From the NCBI GenBank assembly GCA_039090855.1, contig CM077027.1:99236316-99300315 (forward strand): DNA of 64,000 nucleotides, read 5' to 3'. The stretch is from Macrothele yani (Eukaryota > Arthropoda > Arachnida > Araneae > Macrothelidae). The notes beneath the pieces were generated by a model that ran no database searches, was not told the origin of the DNA, and worked only from the letters and a program-made list of their open reading frames with translations. Shown one piece after another: positions 1 through 10,998 of the stretch. Made by a program: the position numbers and the translations under genes. Numbering within the stretch: position 1 is the first letter of the stretch; every line of letters begins with the position of its first letter.

Positions 1-975
1 TCACAGAAATGGCCGATCCATACGTGACATCCAGCGAGTTGAAGTACCCAAAATCGATAGTGGCCTACGTGATTGGCAAGTGGAAGATGAAGGGTGACTG
101 TCGGAATGTGCCCTGACCCGGCTGACCCACAAAACTGGGAGTTAGAGACCGACGGGTGCTGGCCAGAGAAGCTCGGAAGAACCGCACCAACTCGATGGGC
201 CACATCCGCGAGGAGTTTCAACAGGCATCCGGGAGTGTTCTTTCGATGAATACCATCCGTAAGGAAGCCCATCTGCTCGGTTATCATGGACGTGCTGCCG
301 CCCACAAGCCTTTGATCACCAAGTCCAATAGCGCTGCTCGGCGAGCATAGTGCAAAGAACGTCGACAGTGGACCGTTGAACAGTGGAAACAGGTTCTCTG
401 GAGCGACGAATCAAGGTTCACCCTCTACCGTTTGGATGGCAGGGTCTGGGTTTGGCGTCTGCCTGGAGAACGCCTCCTGCCGGAATGTATTGTGCCAACT
501 GTGAAGTTTGGCTGCGGTGGAATTATGCTATGGGGGTGTTTCTCCTGGTATGGCACGGGACCCTTGGTCGCAATTCCTGGCAGACTCAACGCCGAGACCT
601 ACTGCACCATTTTGGATGACCATGCGCTTCCTACATTGTGGCAGTTTTATGGGGTGGACCCATGTTACTTTGAGGATGACAATGCCACCTGTCATGTTGC
701 GAGGTCCACCATGGCTTGGGATGGTGGCAATGGGGTTAATCGAATGGACTGGCCTGCGCAGAGCCCGGATCTTAACTCTATCGAGCACTTCTGGGACGAG
801 GTGGAGCGTCGACTTAAGGGATGCCCCACCGTCCGAAATCGGTGAAGGAACTGGCCTGTCTTCTCCAAGCCGAGTGGAAGAAAATACCGCTAGCGTTCGT
901 ACAACGCCTGGTTGAGAGTATGCACCGGAGGGTCGCAGCTATAATCGCCTCTCGTGGAGGCTCCACGAACTATTG
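1..975 (+). pseudogene. Tc1-like transposase, degenerate, 5' cut by window edge
   Basis: Relic of a DD34E Tc1-family transposase, the enzyme that cuts and pastes its own element at TA sites. Conserved stretches are visible but fall in different frames: an HTH/linker part at 156-350 (SMGHIREEFQQ to LLGYHGRAAAHKPLIT), then the catalytic part at 374-845 with [43 protein letters not shown], a second-Asp region reading EDDNATCHV, and [19 protein letters not shown] carrying the catalytic Glu. The C-terminal end (QRLVESMHRRVAAIIAS type) continues to about 975 in yet another frame. At least three frame changes make it non-functional. The left end lies outside the window and no right TIR was recognised. 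Its wording is closest to the Tc1 copy at 27462-28720. Confidence 0.85.
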
Positions 976-1041
976 AAGGTGAATAAACTTCGTTTTCCTT
1001 TGCTGTCACAGGTGTCCAATTACTTGTTGGTAGATAGTGTA

Positions 1042-1333
1042 TTAGGTGGAGTCACCACTCCTATCCACGCAGCACTGGCCGCCATAAGTCACCGCCCGCG
1101 CTGCTTGTGACGTCATAAGCAGGCAAGAAACTGCTTTGAAACTACTGAAACCAATGGAACAAAAGCTTCGAGGAGTGTGGACTGATAAAATGAGGGATTT
1201 CATAATCTTTATAAATTATACAAGCTTACTGTTTTATCAACTGTATAATTTATTTCGTTTTTGCCTGTATATGACGTCACTCCAAAGATTTGCTGTGACC
1301 AATGGCGGCAGAGCCAGTGGTGACCCCACCTAA
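1042..1333. mobile_element. MITE with TTAGGTGG termini, TA-flanked
   Basis: Short non-coding inverted-repeat element. The left end reads TTAGGTGGAGTCACCACT and the right end is its near complement, finishing GGTGACCCCACCTAA; a GCCGCCAT motif is also mirrored inside both ends. TA dinucleotides flank it at 1040-1041 and 1334-1335. Two internal TGACGTCA-like sites lie near 1110 and 1272. No ORF of note. The TTAGGTGG end resembles the TTAAGGTGG ends of the foldback elements at 13503 and 56185, so a relationship is possible. Confidence 0.75.
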
Positions 1334-1489
1334 TATAAGCTCAAGGGCGCCCACAAGGGGGGGGGGCACCCCGTTGGTATAGCCAAATTTTTGATAAATT
1401 TAAAACACTAAAGTAGACGAAACCTTTTTTTAAAGCATTTTTTTAAAATAATAAGATATTCATGATTAATGGTTATCAATTATTTTTAG

Positions 1490-4086
1490 CACGTCTTTTG
1501 TAAAAAAAGATCGTGCTTCTGTTATCGGTTTGTCCGTCCGTCCGTCCGTCCGTTTATACCCACGATATCTCTGCAACTATTAGTCCGATTTGAAAAATTA
1601 TTTTTGCATTCGGAAGCTTGAAATATGCAAATAATGATCCTTCATTTCGGTTTTTTTTACGATGTACAATTTCGCCGGTAGAGGGCGTAAATGCAGATGA
1701 TGTCGAATTCAAAAAATACGTTTTATTCCACATATTTGCTTCTAAACATCCGATTGAAATTGTTTTTTTATCTTTCGATTCCATTTATGTCGAAGAGTAT
1801 TCTAGATATAGTTACTTTTTCAAATTACGCACAGATTTTTCGCTAGGGGGCGTAAAAAAAATTACATTTTCCCCAATAACTCTTTTTCTAAAACTCCGAT
1901 TTGAAAATTTTTTTCTTCCGCGGATACATCTTCTGATGAAAAATCTTTTGCATATAATTTCAAATTTTTGGTAAAGAATACTAGACACCAAGGGACGTAA
2001 GGGTTAATTTTTGCTTCTGATGAATTTGCCATACAATCGGAGCTTCTAAAATATCGATTGAAAAAATTCTTTCGTGAACTGATGCCACTCACATCGATAA
2101 AGCTTTTCGGAATATTTTCTTCTTGAAATATTCCACAGTTTCTCCGCCAGGGGGCGTAGATGTACATCTTATTCTTGTCAATATCTCTACTTCTAGGAGT
2201 CCGATTTGAAAAATTCCTTCTTTGTTGGATAGTGTTTTCCGTGTGACATGTTTTTCATATAATTTCAAAATTTTTAAGTAATTCATAGACTTTCCGCTAG
2301 AGGTCGTAGTGGCAAACTGCGTTTCCCCCTATATCTCTGCTTCTAAATCTCCGATTTGAAAAATTCTTTCTGCACGGGATACAGCTCCTGGTGGGAAATC
2401 GTTTGCACATAATTTCTAATTTTTGTAAAAACTAGTTTGGCCACCAAGGGGCGTAAATCTTAATTTCCGCTTCTGTTGTATTTGCAACAAAATATGAGCT
2501 TCTAAATTCTCGATTGAAAGAAACGTCTTTTGTTGACCGATACTATTCATGTCGACAAACCTTCTAGAAACATTTTCTTCTTAAAATAGTGCATGGTTTC
2601 TACGCCAGGGGGCTTACATGTATATCTTTTTTTTTTTGTCAATATCTCTACTTGTAGGAGTCCGATTTGAAAAATTCCTTCTTTGTTGGATAGTGTTTCT
2701 AGTGTGACATGTGGTTCATATAATTTCAAAATTTGTTAGTAATTCATAGACTTTCCGCTAGGGGGCGTAAATGTAAATTGCGTTTCCCCCTATATCTCTG
2801 CTTCTAAATCTCCGATTTGAAAAATTCTTTCTGCACCGCATACAGCTCCTGATGGGAAATCGTTTGCGCATAATTTCTAATTTTTGTAAGAAATGGTTTG
2901 GCCACCAGATGGCCAAACCATTAAGTCTTAATTTTCGCTTCTGTTGTATTTGCTGCAAAATATGAGCTTCTAAAATCTCGATAAAAAAAAGTCATTTGTT
3001 GACCGATACTACTCATGTCGACAAACCTTTTAGGAAAATTTTCTTTTTGAAAAAAATGCATGATTTCTACGCCAGGGGACGTAGATGTATATCTTATTTT
3101 TGTCAATTTCTCTACTTCTAAGAGTACGATTTGAAAAATTCCTTGCCGCCCCGGTGGCGCAGTGGTCTAAGTGATGGCCTCTGATCATTCGTCTGAACGG
3201 GGTCCGGGTTCGAATCCCGGTGAGGCATAGATGTTGTGTTTGTCTTACGGCACTGGCTCTCTCCCTTCCCTGAAACCAGTGTCCCTTAATAAGGGACGGA
3301 CGACTGCTTATAGCCCATTGAGTTGCTCACGGTGGTCGTTAAAAAATCCAATCAATTAAAAAAAAAAATTCCTTCTTTGTCGGATAGTGTTTCAGATGCG
3401 AAATGTTTTTCCTATAAATTCAAAATTTTCAAGTATATCATAGACTTTCCGCTAGGCGGCACAAAGGTAAATTGCGTTTTCTGCGTTATTTCTGCTCCTA
3501 AAGCTCTGATTTGGAAAATTCTACCTGTATCGCATACAAGACCGGATGGAAAATATTTTTCACATAATTTCTAATGTTTGGTAAAGAATGGTTTAGCCAC
3601 CAGGGGTCATAAGTGTTAATTTATGCTTCTGAAGTATTTGTAGCAAAATCTGGGATCCTGAAAACTCGCCTCATTTTTTTTTTTCTTGGACCGATACCGC
3701 TTATATGAATAAACCTTTTGAGAATACTTTCTTCCTAAAATAATGCATGGTTTTCCCACCAGGGGACGTAAAGTCACATCTTATTTTTGTCGATATCTCT
3801 GTTTCTAAGAGTTCGTAAGCTCACGATTCCGTTTACAGCAATATCTGAGGGATTAAAAACCCGATTGAAAATCTTCTTTCTTTCGTCAGATCTATTGTTT
3901 TCCATACCAGTTCCGTTGACTTTGAATAGCTTTGATAAATTTAATTTGCGTCAGAATGGATTCAAAAGACGTGCTTATTACGCCCGAAAATTCGGTGTCA
4001 TCTTTCTTGTTTATTTTGTATCGCGAAAGACAGACACATACACACACACACGCACATATACACAAACTTCTTTTTATTATTATAGA
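1490..4086. repeat. Non-coding element made of ~155-bp degenerate units (three-unit higher-order period)
   Basis: A long AT-rich stretch begins with a (TCCG)n run at about 1530-1553 and ends with a CA-rich tract and TTTTTATTATTATAGAT near 4086. Between them a box like CTAGGGGGCGTAAATGT recurs near 1678, 1842, 1988, 2148, 2298, 2443, 2605, 2757, 3070, 3450, 3598 and 3757, each followed by TCTCTRCTTCTAA..TCCGATTTGAAAAATTC. Spacing is about 150-165 bp, and every third unit is most alike (2148/2605/3070 and 2298/2757), giving a period near 460 bp. Short ORFs across it are chance. The repeats are shown by the sequence; calling the whole block one element is inference from its distinctive ends. A SINE interrupts it. 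Confidence 0.7.
3145..3363 (+). mobile_element. tRNA-derived SINE, family 1, intact with target duplication
   Basis: A tRNA-like head carries a perfect A box TGGCGCAGTGG (3155-3165) and B box GGTTCGAATCC (3207-3217), the internal pol III promoter. A body with TTACGGCACTGGCTCTCTCC and a tail ending in an A-rich run follow. The insertion is flanked by an 11-bp direct repeat AAAAATTCCTT at 3134-3144 and 3364-3374, a signature of LINE-driven retroposition. It sits inside the 1490-4086 repeat element, so it is younger than that element. It is a SINE and not a tRNA gene because it lacks a cloverleaf 3' half and is repeated many times in this window. Confidence 0.9.
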
Positions 4087-5515
4087 TTAAGCAAGTGTTG
4101 AGCTAACAGACGCAGTCTTACCATTTCTTCTTTTTTCAATTCAAACGATTTTTTTAAATAAATGTTAGTGAGCCAACTTTCGTGAAACGGTTCAAGTAAA
4201 TGGCCATCTAGTTTTAATTGAAATTCCTCAATGACACGGAATTTCGGCATTCGGAAGGCAGAAACACCTGACAATGGACGATGTCCAATCGCATGCCAAA
4301 AATCACATTGATCGGATGTACCATGTCGTAGCTATGCCTGAACACCTAATTGTCCCGAGTCTCGTATAGAGAGCGCATTTTTTCAATTATTATTAAAATT
4401 GGTCAGCGTTTTAATGGTCATTATTTTTGTTGTATTTTGTCATCTTGTACATTAACTAAAATGTTTCACAGCCTTGAAGGAGGTAAGGATTTTTCTACCC
4501 CCCCCCCCCCCCCACAGTACTCATATGGGCGCCACTGTATAAGCTCGATGTTTAAAACAGTCGAAAATGAAACCCACAGACATATTTCGTTAAGAGTACC
4601 GCTCACTTTCTGCTGTTGTTGAGCTGCATACGGTCGAACTCCAATTAAGTGGCTAACGACCTTGGTGAATCATTTTCTAATTCCAGTGAATAAGTTCTGT
4701 CTGGTGCCTCTGCTTTAATAAAAGATTAAAGAAAGAAAAACGAAATGGGCGGTGATGAATTACATGAATGAATGAATGAATGAATGAAACTAGGTCCCAT
4801 TAAACTGATGATTGAGATGTTGAATAATGATAGACAGGATGAATAAGGATTTCCTGCAAAACAAGAAGGATACAACCATCGATGTCGTTCGTGAGCTGAG
4901 ATCGTTTCATGAAAGAAACAATGACACCGATTTCTCTTTTGACAAAACTCTTAAAAGCGACTGCCCTGAAAGTATTTAAAGGTAAATTTTTATTTTTATA
5001 TAAAACCGAGTCATCAATAGTTTCGCACAATGAAATTGAAACTTACGCCTCCCAACGAAGAAACAGTTGCTATGAAAAGCTGGAAAATCACGGTCAGGTT
5101 GCAGTAACATGACATTTTTTTTTCTCTAAAGTAAACCATTTGGAAGTGCAGGCAAGTGACAAATGGAAATACAGTGTTGCGCTCCCTAGTTTGAAAGCAA
5201 TTCTTGGTATTAAACTGATCGCAGTAGGGACTAAATATTTTTTTTATATTTTCCGTGCGATGCCCCTGTACCCAAAATAAAAAAAAATCCCCAATTTGAG
5301 TTTGTGGTATTTTTTTTAAAGAAAATAGACAATTACCAGCTTGTATTCTTTTTCATGTAAAAATGAAAAATTAGAATAAAATTACAGAATTGAATAAGAA
5401 GAAATTAATGAGATAGGCATATTTTCACAATGGTAACACTCTTCATTTTGCTCTCCGTTTTTACAGTAATTTTAGAAACTACCTAATAGAGGTATTTGCA
5501 TCTTAATAGGATGGG
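4087..5515. other. No gene recognised; simple repeats
   Basis: AT-rich DNA without a convincing coding region. It contains a homopolymer C run at about 4498-4514, a (TGAA)n microsatellite at about 4765-4789, and several T runs. Short ORFs here show no family signature. Confidence 0.6.
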
Positions 5516-5516
5516 G

Positions 5517-6010
5517 GAGCTTGTTTCTCGTCACACAAAACATCGAATCTGGGGACAATGTTCCATACAACTACGCGGATCTCTTTCTCAACGTTAACTT
5601 TGCTTCTATATCTGGATTTTATTACTGACAGAGCTGAAAATCCTGCCTCGCAAAGGTAGGATGTGGCAAAAGGGAGAACTATCTCACGGCTTTCTTACTC
5701 AATTCTGTGTACTCCTTTGCCAAACTGTTCCAAAACTGTGACAGAGTTCCGGAAGAGAATGCCATTTTCAGTGTGGAGTCTGAAGAAATGTCTGTTAACT
5801 GTTCCTGCTCAGCAGTAGTGAAGGTTGACAGTGGATCTGCTGTAAACGGGTCTGCAACCCACTTGTGTTCATCTGTCTCTGGAGGAAAATATTTGCCAAA
5901 TTGAACGTTGAGTTCAATAGATGCTCCAAAATCTCAGATTTCAACTTCGCACTTAATAGCATCTCGGTTTCTTGTATACACTTGTGTAAAGTAGGAAAAC
6001 ATTCAAAATC
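5517..6010 (-). pseudogene. hAT transposase C-terminal fragment (ZBED5/SCAND3-like)
   Basis: Reading the minus strand across several frames gives the hAT dimerisation end. Around 5660-5600 it reads EIVLPFATSYLCEAGFSALS, then KSRYRSKVNVEKEIRV, corresponding to the family's LPF..TYLCE.GFS motif. Upstream (5990-5700) are FECFPTLHK, FNLANIFLQ-type and WVADPF/WNSLAKEY-like stretches typical of the same family. Frameshifts break the reading, so no long ORF marks it. The same motif, LIPFATSNLC*AGFSVVSVIK, occurs in the complete-ended hAT at 22417-25036, so the two are related families. No TIR or target duplication was found; it is an old fragment. Confidence 0.7.
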
Positions 6011-6229
6011 ACCTGATTTCGTATTGTTTTTTCACAAAATCATGATTTAACACGTCGTGAAAATTTGTGTGTTGCGTTTCACTATAAAATATAAGTTTTA
6101 GTTTTTCCTTACAGTCGCGATGCCCAGAACCAAGACCGGCGATTCACAGATTGGGAACCTCTGGTATGACCTATAAAAATTGAAATATCGTAGAACAAAG
6201 AATCAAAATAAACTCCACGTATCTACAAA

Positions 6230-7180
6230 ACTTGGCATTAAAAAAAGCTGCAAAATGCACGGAAAAATTGTGTCCATGGCAACAGCAATCTGACGTAAAA
6301 ATAATTTTAAAACCAGAGTTTTAGAAACACTTGCATTCGACATCGTCTCCTGGCGGAAAACAGTGCATCAGGAAAGTTGATGATATGTGTATTATATTAA
6401 TCATGGCTAAAGACAGCTGCTACAAACGAGAATTTTAGTCCGACAGCGCGAAATGAATGCATTGTTGAGCTACATATGTGATGTTATGCGACCTACAGCG
6501 AACATTGTGCATCAGAAAAACTTAAAACGCATGAAGAATTATGGCGGTAATTGAAACTCTCGAATGCAAGAAGAATCTTTTGTATCGAACTGTTACAAGC
6601 CGAGATGTAACAAACGCGCATTTTTCTTTTTGATTGGAGGTTGTTGCTTTTTTTGATTGGAGGTTTAACGACCGCCGTGAGCAACTCAATGGGCTATAAG
6701 CAGTCGCCCGTCCCTAATTTAGGGTCACTGGTTCCAGGGAAGGGAGAGAGCCAGTGCCGTAAGACAAACACAACATCCATGCCTTACCGAGATTCGAACC
6801 CGGACCCCTTTCGGACGAATGATCAGAGGCTATCGCGTAGACCACTGCGCCACCGGGGCGGCAAATGGTATTTGCGTCAATCATCTCACAAACTGCGTGT
6901 TTACGCCGCCTAATGGCAAAACTGGGCATCATACAAAACAAAAATATACACGAACTGTGTTTCATGTAGTTTCAGCGATCGAACTCAAAAAGAATGTTTC
7001 TAATCTGATCTTCAGAAGTGTAGATATTGTGCAAAACATTAAACAAGTTTAGGCCACCTAGCGGTCAAATTGTGCGTCACAGAAATTAAAAAGTGTTTGA
7101 TTCATCACTCTGATGGTTAGTGTTGTCCTGCGGAAAAATAATTCCTCGGAGACATTGTGTCTAAAGTCAAGAGAAAGGAA
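6230..7180 (-). repeat. Inverted, diverged copy of the 1490-4086 repeat family
   Basis: On the minus strand the diagnostic boxes recur: CCGCCAGGAGACGATGTCG near 6345, an AGGCGGCGTAAA-like box near 6905 and CCGCTAGGTGGCCTAAA near 7055, with TCTACACTTCTGAAGATC-type text between them. Divergence is greater than within the first block. A family 1 SINE (6655-6863) interrupts it. Boundaries are approximate. Confidence 0.5.
6655..6863 (-). mobile_element. tRNA-derived SINE, family 1
   Basis: Antisense copy of the SINE at 3145. The complement of the A box lies in GACCACTGCGCCACCGGGGC (about 6839-6858) and the complement of the B box in GATTCGAACCCGG (about 6791-6803). The body (GGGAAGGGAGAGAGCCAGTG) is very close to the 3145 copy. 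Its 3' tail, on the low-coordinate side, is TTTGATTGGAGGTT-like and partly duplicated (6632-6664). Confidence 0.88.
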
Positions 7181-7611
7181 TTCTATTGTGTGAAAACACA
7201 CTCGTTTTTTTTAAAAAGATGTATCAGAAAAGGACTCGCTGTTAGAATGTTTTTCAATGCTGCACAGCCAGCCACGCAGAACTTGTTACACAATTTCATT
7301 ACGACGGAGATGTAATTCTAAGGAATGAAGTGCCTTAGCGTTGAACGGATAAGGCAAAACAAACAAGGAAGACCCTCAAAAATTTCAAAATCTTGTTAAA
7401 CTTTTACTTGTTTTGATCATTTAACATTTTAATTAAATTTCTATTCATCAATTTCGGTTAAAATTGCTTAATTGAGGCAATTTAGAACAAAAGAAAGAAT
7501 GTCACGTGGGAGTTACTTTTTCTTTTATTTATTTCAGTAAGAAGAGAAATGACTTAGCGGTGAACTCCATTCTAAATTAGTGTGTTTGCTTATTTCAGGG
7601 TTTATTTTTCT

Positions 7612-7806
7612 TATGGGAGTTAATGGCCGCCTTGAACAACTCGATAGAGTATCCCGTCCCTAATTTAAGGCCACTGGTTCTAGGGAAGGGAGACATCTAG
7701 TGCCGTAAGACAAAGATAACATCCATACTTCTCGGGATTCGAACCCGGACCCATCTTGGAGGAATGATCGGAAGCCAGCGCTTGGACTACGGCGCCACCG
7801 GACAGC
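7612..7806 (-). mobile_element. tRNA-derived SINE, family 1, diverged
   Basis: Antisense copy. The B-box complement GGGATTCGAACCC (7733-7745) and the A-box region CGGCGCCACCGG (about 7791-7802) are recognisable, with the central GGCCACTGGTTCTAGGGAAG and TGCCGTAAGACAAAGA blocks. It shows several substitutions against the 3145 copy. Confidence 0.8.
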
Positions 7807-7864
7807 ACTTCGGGTTTTAAGGTGCACAGTGTGCATTTATAACCATAGACAGTAAGTAGCTCGT

Positions 7865-8018
7865 TTCAGATTTTGAGCCACTGGTTCTGGGGAGGGGTAA
7901 TGTATATAAGGGTCATGGGGTGGGTGCCTCGACCATGCTTCATCCAGACTTCGGGTCCTGGATCAGCTCCAGAGATTGGCTAGAAGCTAGCGCCTCGGGA
8001 CACTATCCCACCGGGGCT
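7865..8018 (-). mobile_element. tRNA-derived SINE, family 1, old partial copy
   Basis: Fragments of the same family: GAGCCACTGGTTCTGGGGAG at the low end, and GCTAGCGCC...CCCACCGGGGC at the high end where the tRNA-like head would be. The middle is replaced or heavily mutated and the B box is degraded. Confidence 0.5.
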
Positions 8019-8654
8019 TTATTTCGTGCTACCAGCAGAATCAGGTAGTAACCTGCCTGATTCGGCCGTCGTCATATGCGGATAAGAAACATTTACAGTT
8101 TTACGTAAGTCAAACGATCTACTGTTCATCCATCCATCTAGGGCGGATTGAGTCCCGCAAAGACGACTATGCGCCATTGAGGATTACTGGCAAATTAATG
8201 CAGCCGGCTTGCCATTCCTCTGCTGCATGTGGGTAAGAGACAAAGTGCGTCCGTGGCCGACTTCACAAAGAACCATCTACGCCGATCTACTGTAGCGTGT
8301 AGTTAAAAGTGTGGAAATTGTAATCCTGTTAAACTAGTCTGAACGTTCTACTTTTCACTCAACCCAGGAAACTTTTATTTGATTACACATTCTTGCCATC
8401 TTATTTGTAAAGTCGGCGGAAATGATATTAATCTGCTTCACTGCAAAGCAGAAAAAAGGTAGGAAAAGAAAAAAGGCGTACTTCGACTTTTATGCTTTTA
8501 GTAATTTTATTTATTTCGTTTTTTTTTTCAAAGATAATACAAATTAAAAATTGTATAATGATAAAAAAAAATCGACGTAAGATTGAAACCCACGCCCTCC
8601 GCTCCTTCCCTCCAGAAATGATGGCCCTTGGAAGCCGCCTTGCTGGCCTATCTA

Positions 8655-9864
8655 CACTGAAGAGCAATTGAGTTAGAGATACCTGTCTACTAACGTGTAG
8701 CACCACCTTTCGCCCTGATGACGGCGGCGATTCGTCTCGGCATGGGCTCGACAAGACACCGGAAGCGTTGGGAAGCCATACGGATCCACGACCCTTGAAC
8801 AAGCTCCCACAGTTCACGAAGATTTGATGGAGGAGGGTCAGAGCCTAGAACATCTCTCTCGATGGCATCCCAGATGTGCTCGATGGGATTGAGGTCAGGT
8901 GACCTAGCTGGCCAAGGATACGAGGTCACGTCGGTGGAGTGTTCATCCAACCATTCGGATACAATTCGTGAGCTGCATTGTCTTGTTGCAGGATGACGTC
9001 CCCAGTGGGATGTTGAAGACGCACAAAAGGGAGCAAATGGTCGTCCATGATATCCCGGTAACGTTGACCTGTGAGGGACGATGTCACACGTACCAGGGTT
9101 CCCATTTCAGTCCACGTAAACAGTCCCCAGACGAGAATGCCACCCCCATCAGCTGGAAGAGTACCCTGCTGGCAAGAAGGATCCATCGCTTCATGTGGTT
9201 TGCGCCGTACTCGTATCCTGCCATCCGCATGTACCAACGTGAATCTCGACTCATCAGTCCAGACAACATTTATCCAGATGTCTAGGGTCCAGTGGCGATG
9301 TTCCTGCACCCATGCTAATCTTTGCACCCTGTGATGTGCGGTCAGCAGCGGTACCCTCGTGGGACGATGGCTTCTGTACCCCATAGCGTGGAGATGGTTC
9401 TGGATGGTGTGGCTGCTTACACGTTTTTGTGCACCATCGTTAAATTGCCGAGTAATATCTTGCACTGTGGCCTGTCTATCCGCTGTTACAATGCGAGCTA
9501 GCCGACGATGACCCCGCTCATCCACACGCTGTTGTCCACGGTAGTTGGCCCTTGCAGGGATGGTTTTACCGGATTCAATGTACTCACGGTGCACCCGTGA
9601 CACAGTGGCTCGTGAAAATCCCAGTGCCTGCACGACTTCCGAGATGGAGTGACCCATTCGTCGGGCCCCGACAATTTGCCCACGATCAAATGCGCTTAGA
9701 TCCTTCGTCTTACCCATACTACGTCCGACTCTTACTGATTCTCGTAGCATCACTCCTTATATTGTCGGATCGCTGCATACGTCATGTCGTTTCCGTTTAC
9801 AGGGCCGCCCACAGCGCCACATTTGCATAACGCCAGCTGTCTCTAATTCAATTGCTCTTCAGTG
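8655..9864 (-). mobile_element. Tc1-like transposon copy 1 (TIR CACTGAAGAGCAATTGA), complete ends
   Basis: A 1.21-kb element with matching terminal inverted repeats: left CACTGAAGAGCAATTGAGTT, right the complement of CACTGAAGAGCAATTGAATT. It is flanked by the expected TA duplications at 8653-8654 and 9865-9866. It encodes an antisense transposase disabled by one small deletion. Two other copies of the same family, also TA-flanked, lie at 53931-55158 and 61209-62422. Confidence 0.95.
8690..9753 (-). pseudogene. Tc1 transposase, one frameshift
   Basis: DD34E Tc1 transposase. The likely start is the Met of MGKTKDLSAFDRGQIVGARR at about 9717, which matches the family N-terminus; the ORF runs 36 nt further upstream. 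Order of parts: bipartite paired-like HTH (GHSISEVVQALGFSRATVSR; VSSHTIQNHLHAMGYRSHRP), first catalytic Asp in WTDESRF, the GGGGILVWG-like turn, second Asp in LQQDNA, and Glu in NPIEHIWD. A deletion of about 10 nt just after DNA, near 8965, removes the CHRSR segment present in the other two copies and shifts frame. The remaining 86 codons to 8690 are in another frame and end GGATR-stop. Apart from that deletion the gene looks open, so this is the least damaged member of the family here. Confidence 0.92.
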
Positions 9865-10239
9865 TATATGAATTGGCGGTTTTGACTGTTCGTGACTATT
9901 GTCTGAAGGAAGTACGCAGAAAAACTGGATATTTTCTTTACCTTTTTTTCTTTTTTTATGGTTCTTAAATTTTCCTCAGTGTTGAATACTGTCCGAAAAG
10001 AAAAGAAATAATGTCTAATCTGCCTTTTAGGTGAACAGAGTCATCAGTATAAATATACAGGGTGCACATAAAACAATGTCACAAAAAGGAAAAATTAATA
10101 ATTCCTGAAGTAATGCGCATACCTGTATTTTGTTGTAGGCTATGTACACACGACATATGAGTGTTATTTTTCCACCTTAAAAAATTACTACGTGAGCGTA
10201 TTTATTTGTGGAAAAAAAACAGTATTTCAGTTTATGAAG

Positions 10240-10412
10240 CTCTCTCACATAGAAAGGCAGTTGGACATACCATCCTGCACCATATCGGAACTGTGGACCG
10301 CAATACAAACAGCTTGGTTGCAGAACCCCACTGAACTTTATAGACAACTGGTGGAGTCGATGCCACGCCGGGTGGCCGCAGGTATCCGGGCGAAATTAGG
10401 TCTCACGAGGTA
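10240..10412 (+). pseudogene. Tc1/mariner-superfamily transposase C-terminal fragment
   Basis: An ORF segment reads SELWTAIQTAWLQ and then VESMPRRVAAGIRAKLG, the hallmark C-terminal helix of Tc1-type transposases. Nothing of the catalytic core precedes it. A TATACAGGGTGCACAT motif at about 10057-10072 resembles a transposon terminus, so an internally deleted element spanning roughly 10060-10450 is possible; no matching right end was seen. Confidence 0.6.
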
Positions 10413-10998
10413 CCGGCTAGTAGTAGTAATTCAGAGAGCACTCAGTTAGTACTTCAGTATAAAAAATTCATAAATCTTTTTTTATTTACTCTGTTAGTAG
10501 TTTATTCTAAGCAACTTGTAGAAAATTCCCAATGATCACTTACCAAAGTATAGTATTCTTAGAGTGAAAAAAATTCCAGTTTTGAACTACGCTGCACCCG
10601 TTGGGTTTCTATGCTATAAACAGCTGCGGACTGAATCATCATGTGCCCTATGATTTAATGGCCATCTTCGTCGGATTTACGTTGGAGGGCATGGGAGGCG
10701 GTTATCCTCCCAGAATAGTCATACGAGGGGAGAAAAACTAAGCCCTGAGGTGGGTAAAAAAGAGAAATACGCATCATGTGAATAAATTCACTGAAAATTG
10801 TAATTGAAAAAGATAGTCACACATTCAATATTTTCTTTTTAAAGGCACGTACGGTATTTCGCGCAGTTAACCAGAGTACAAAGTAACCTACTCTGTGAGG
10901 TGTGGACCCCTTACATGAATGAAAGGTACTATCCAAAAACAGCGGATGGAAGCATATAAACAATATGCGGATATACCTAACTTCCATGAGCGAATCGC

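Noticed and set aside
3145..3240. True tRNA gene
   Set aside because: A and B boxes are good, but no acceptor stem pairing is evident and the same head recurs in several SINE copies with the same body.
8100..8330. Possible further SINE or gene fragment (CATCCATCCATCTAGGGCGG region)
   Set aside because: More GC-rich than its surroundings but no pol III boxes, no second copy and no reading frame in this window.
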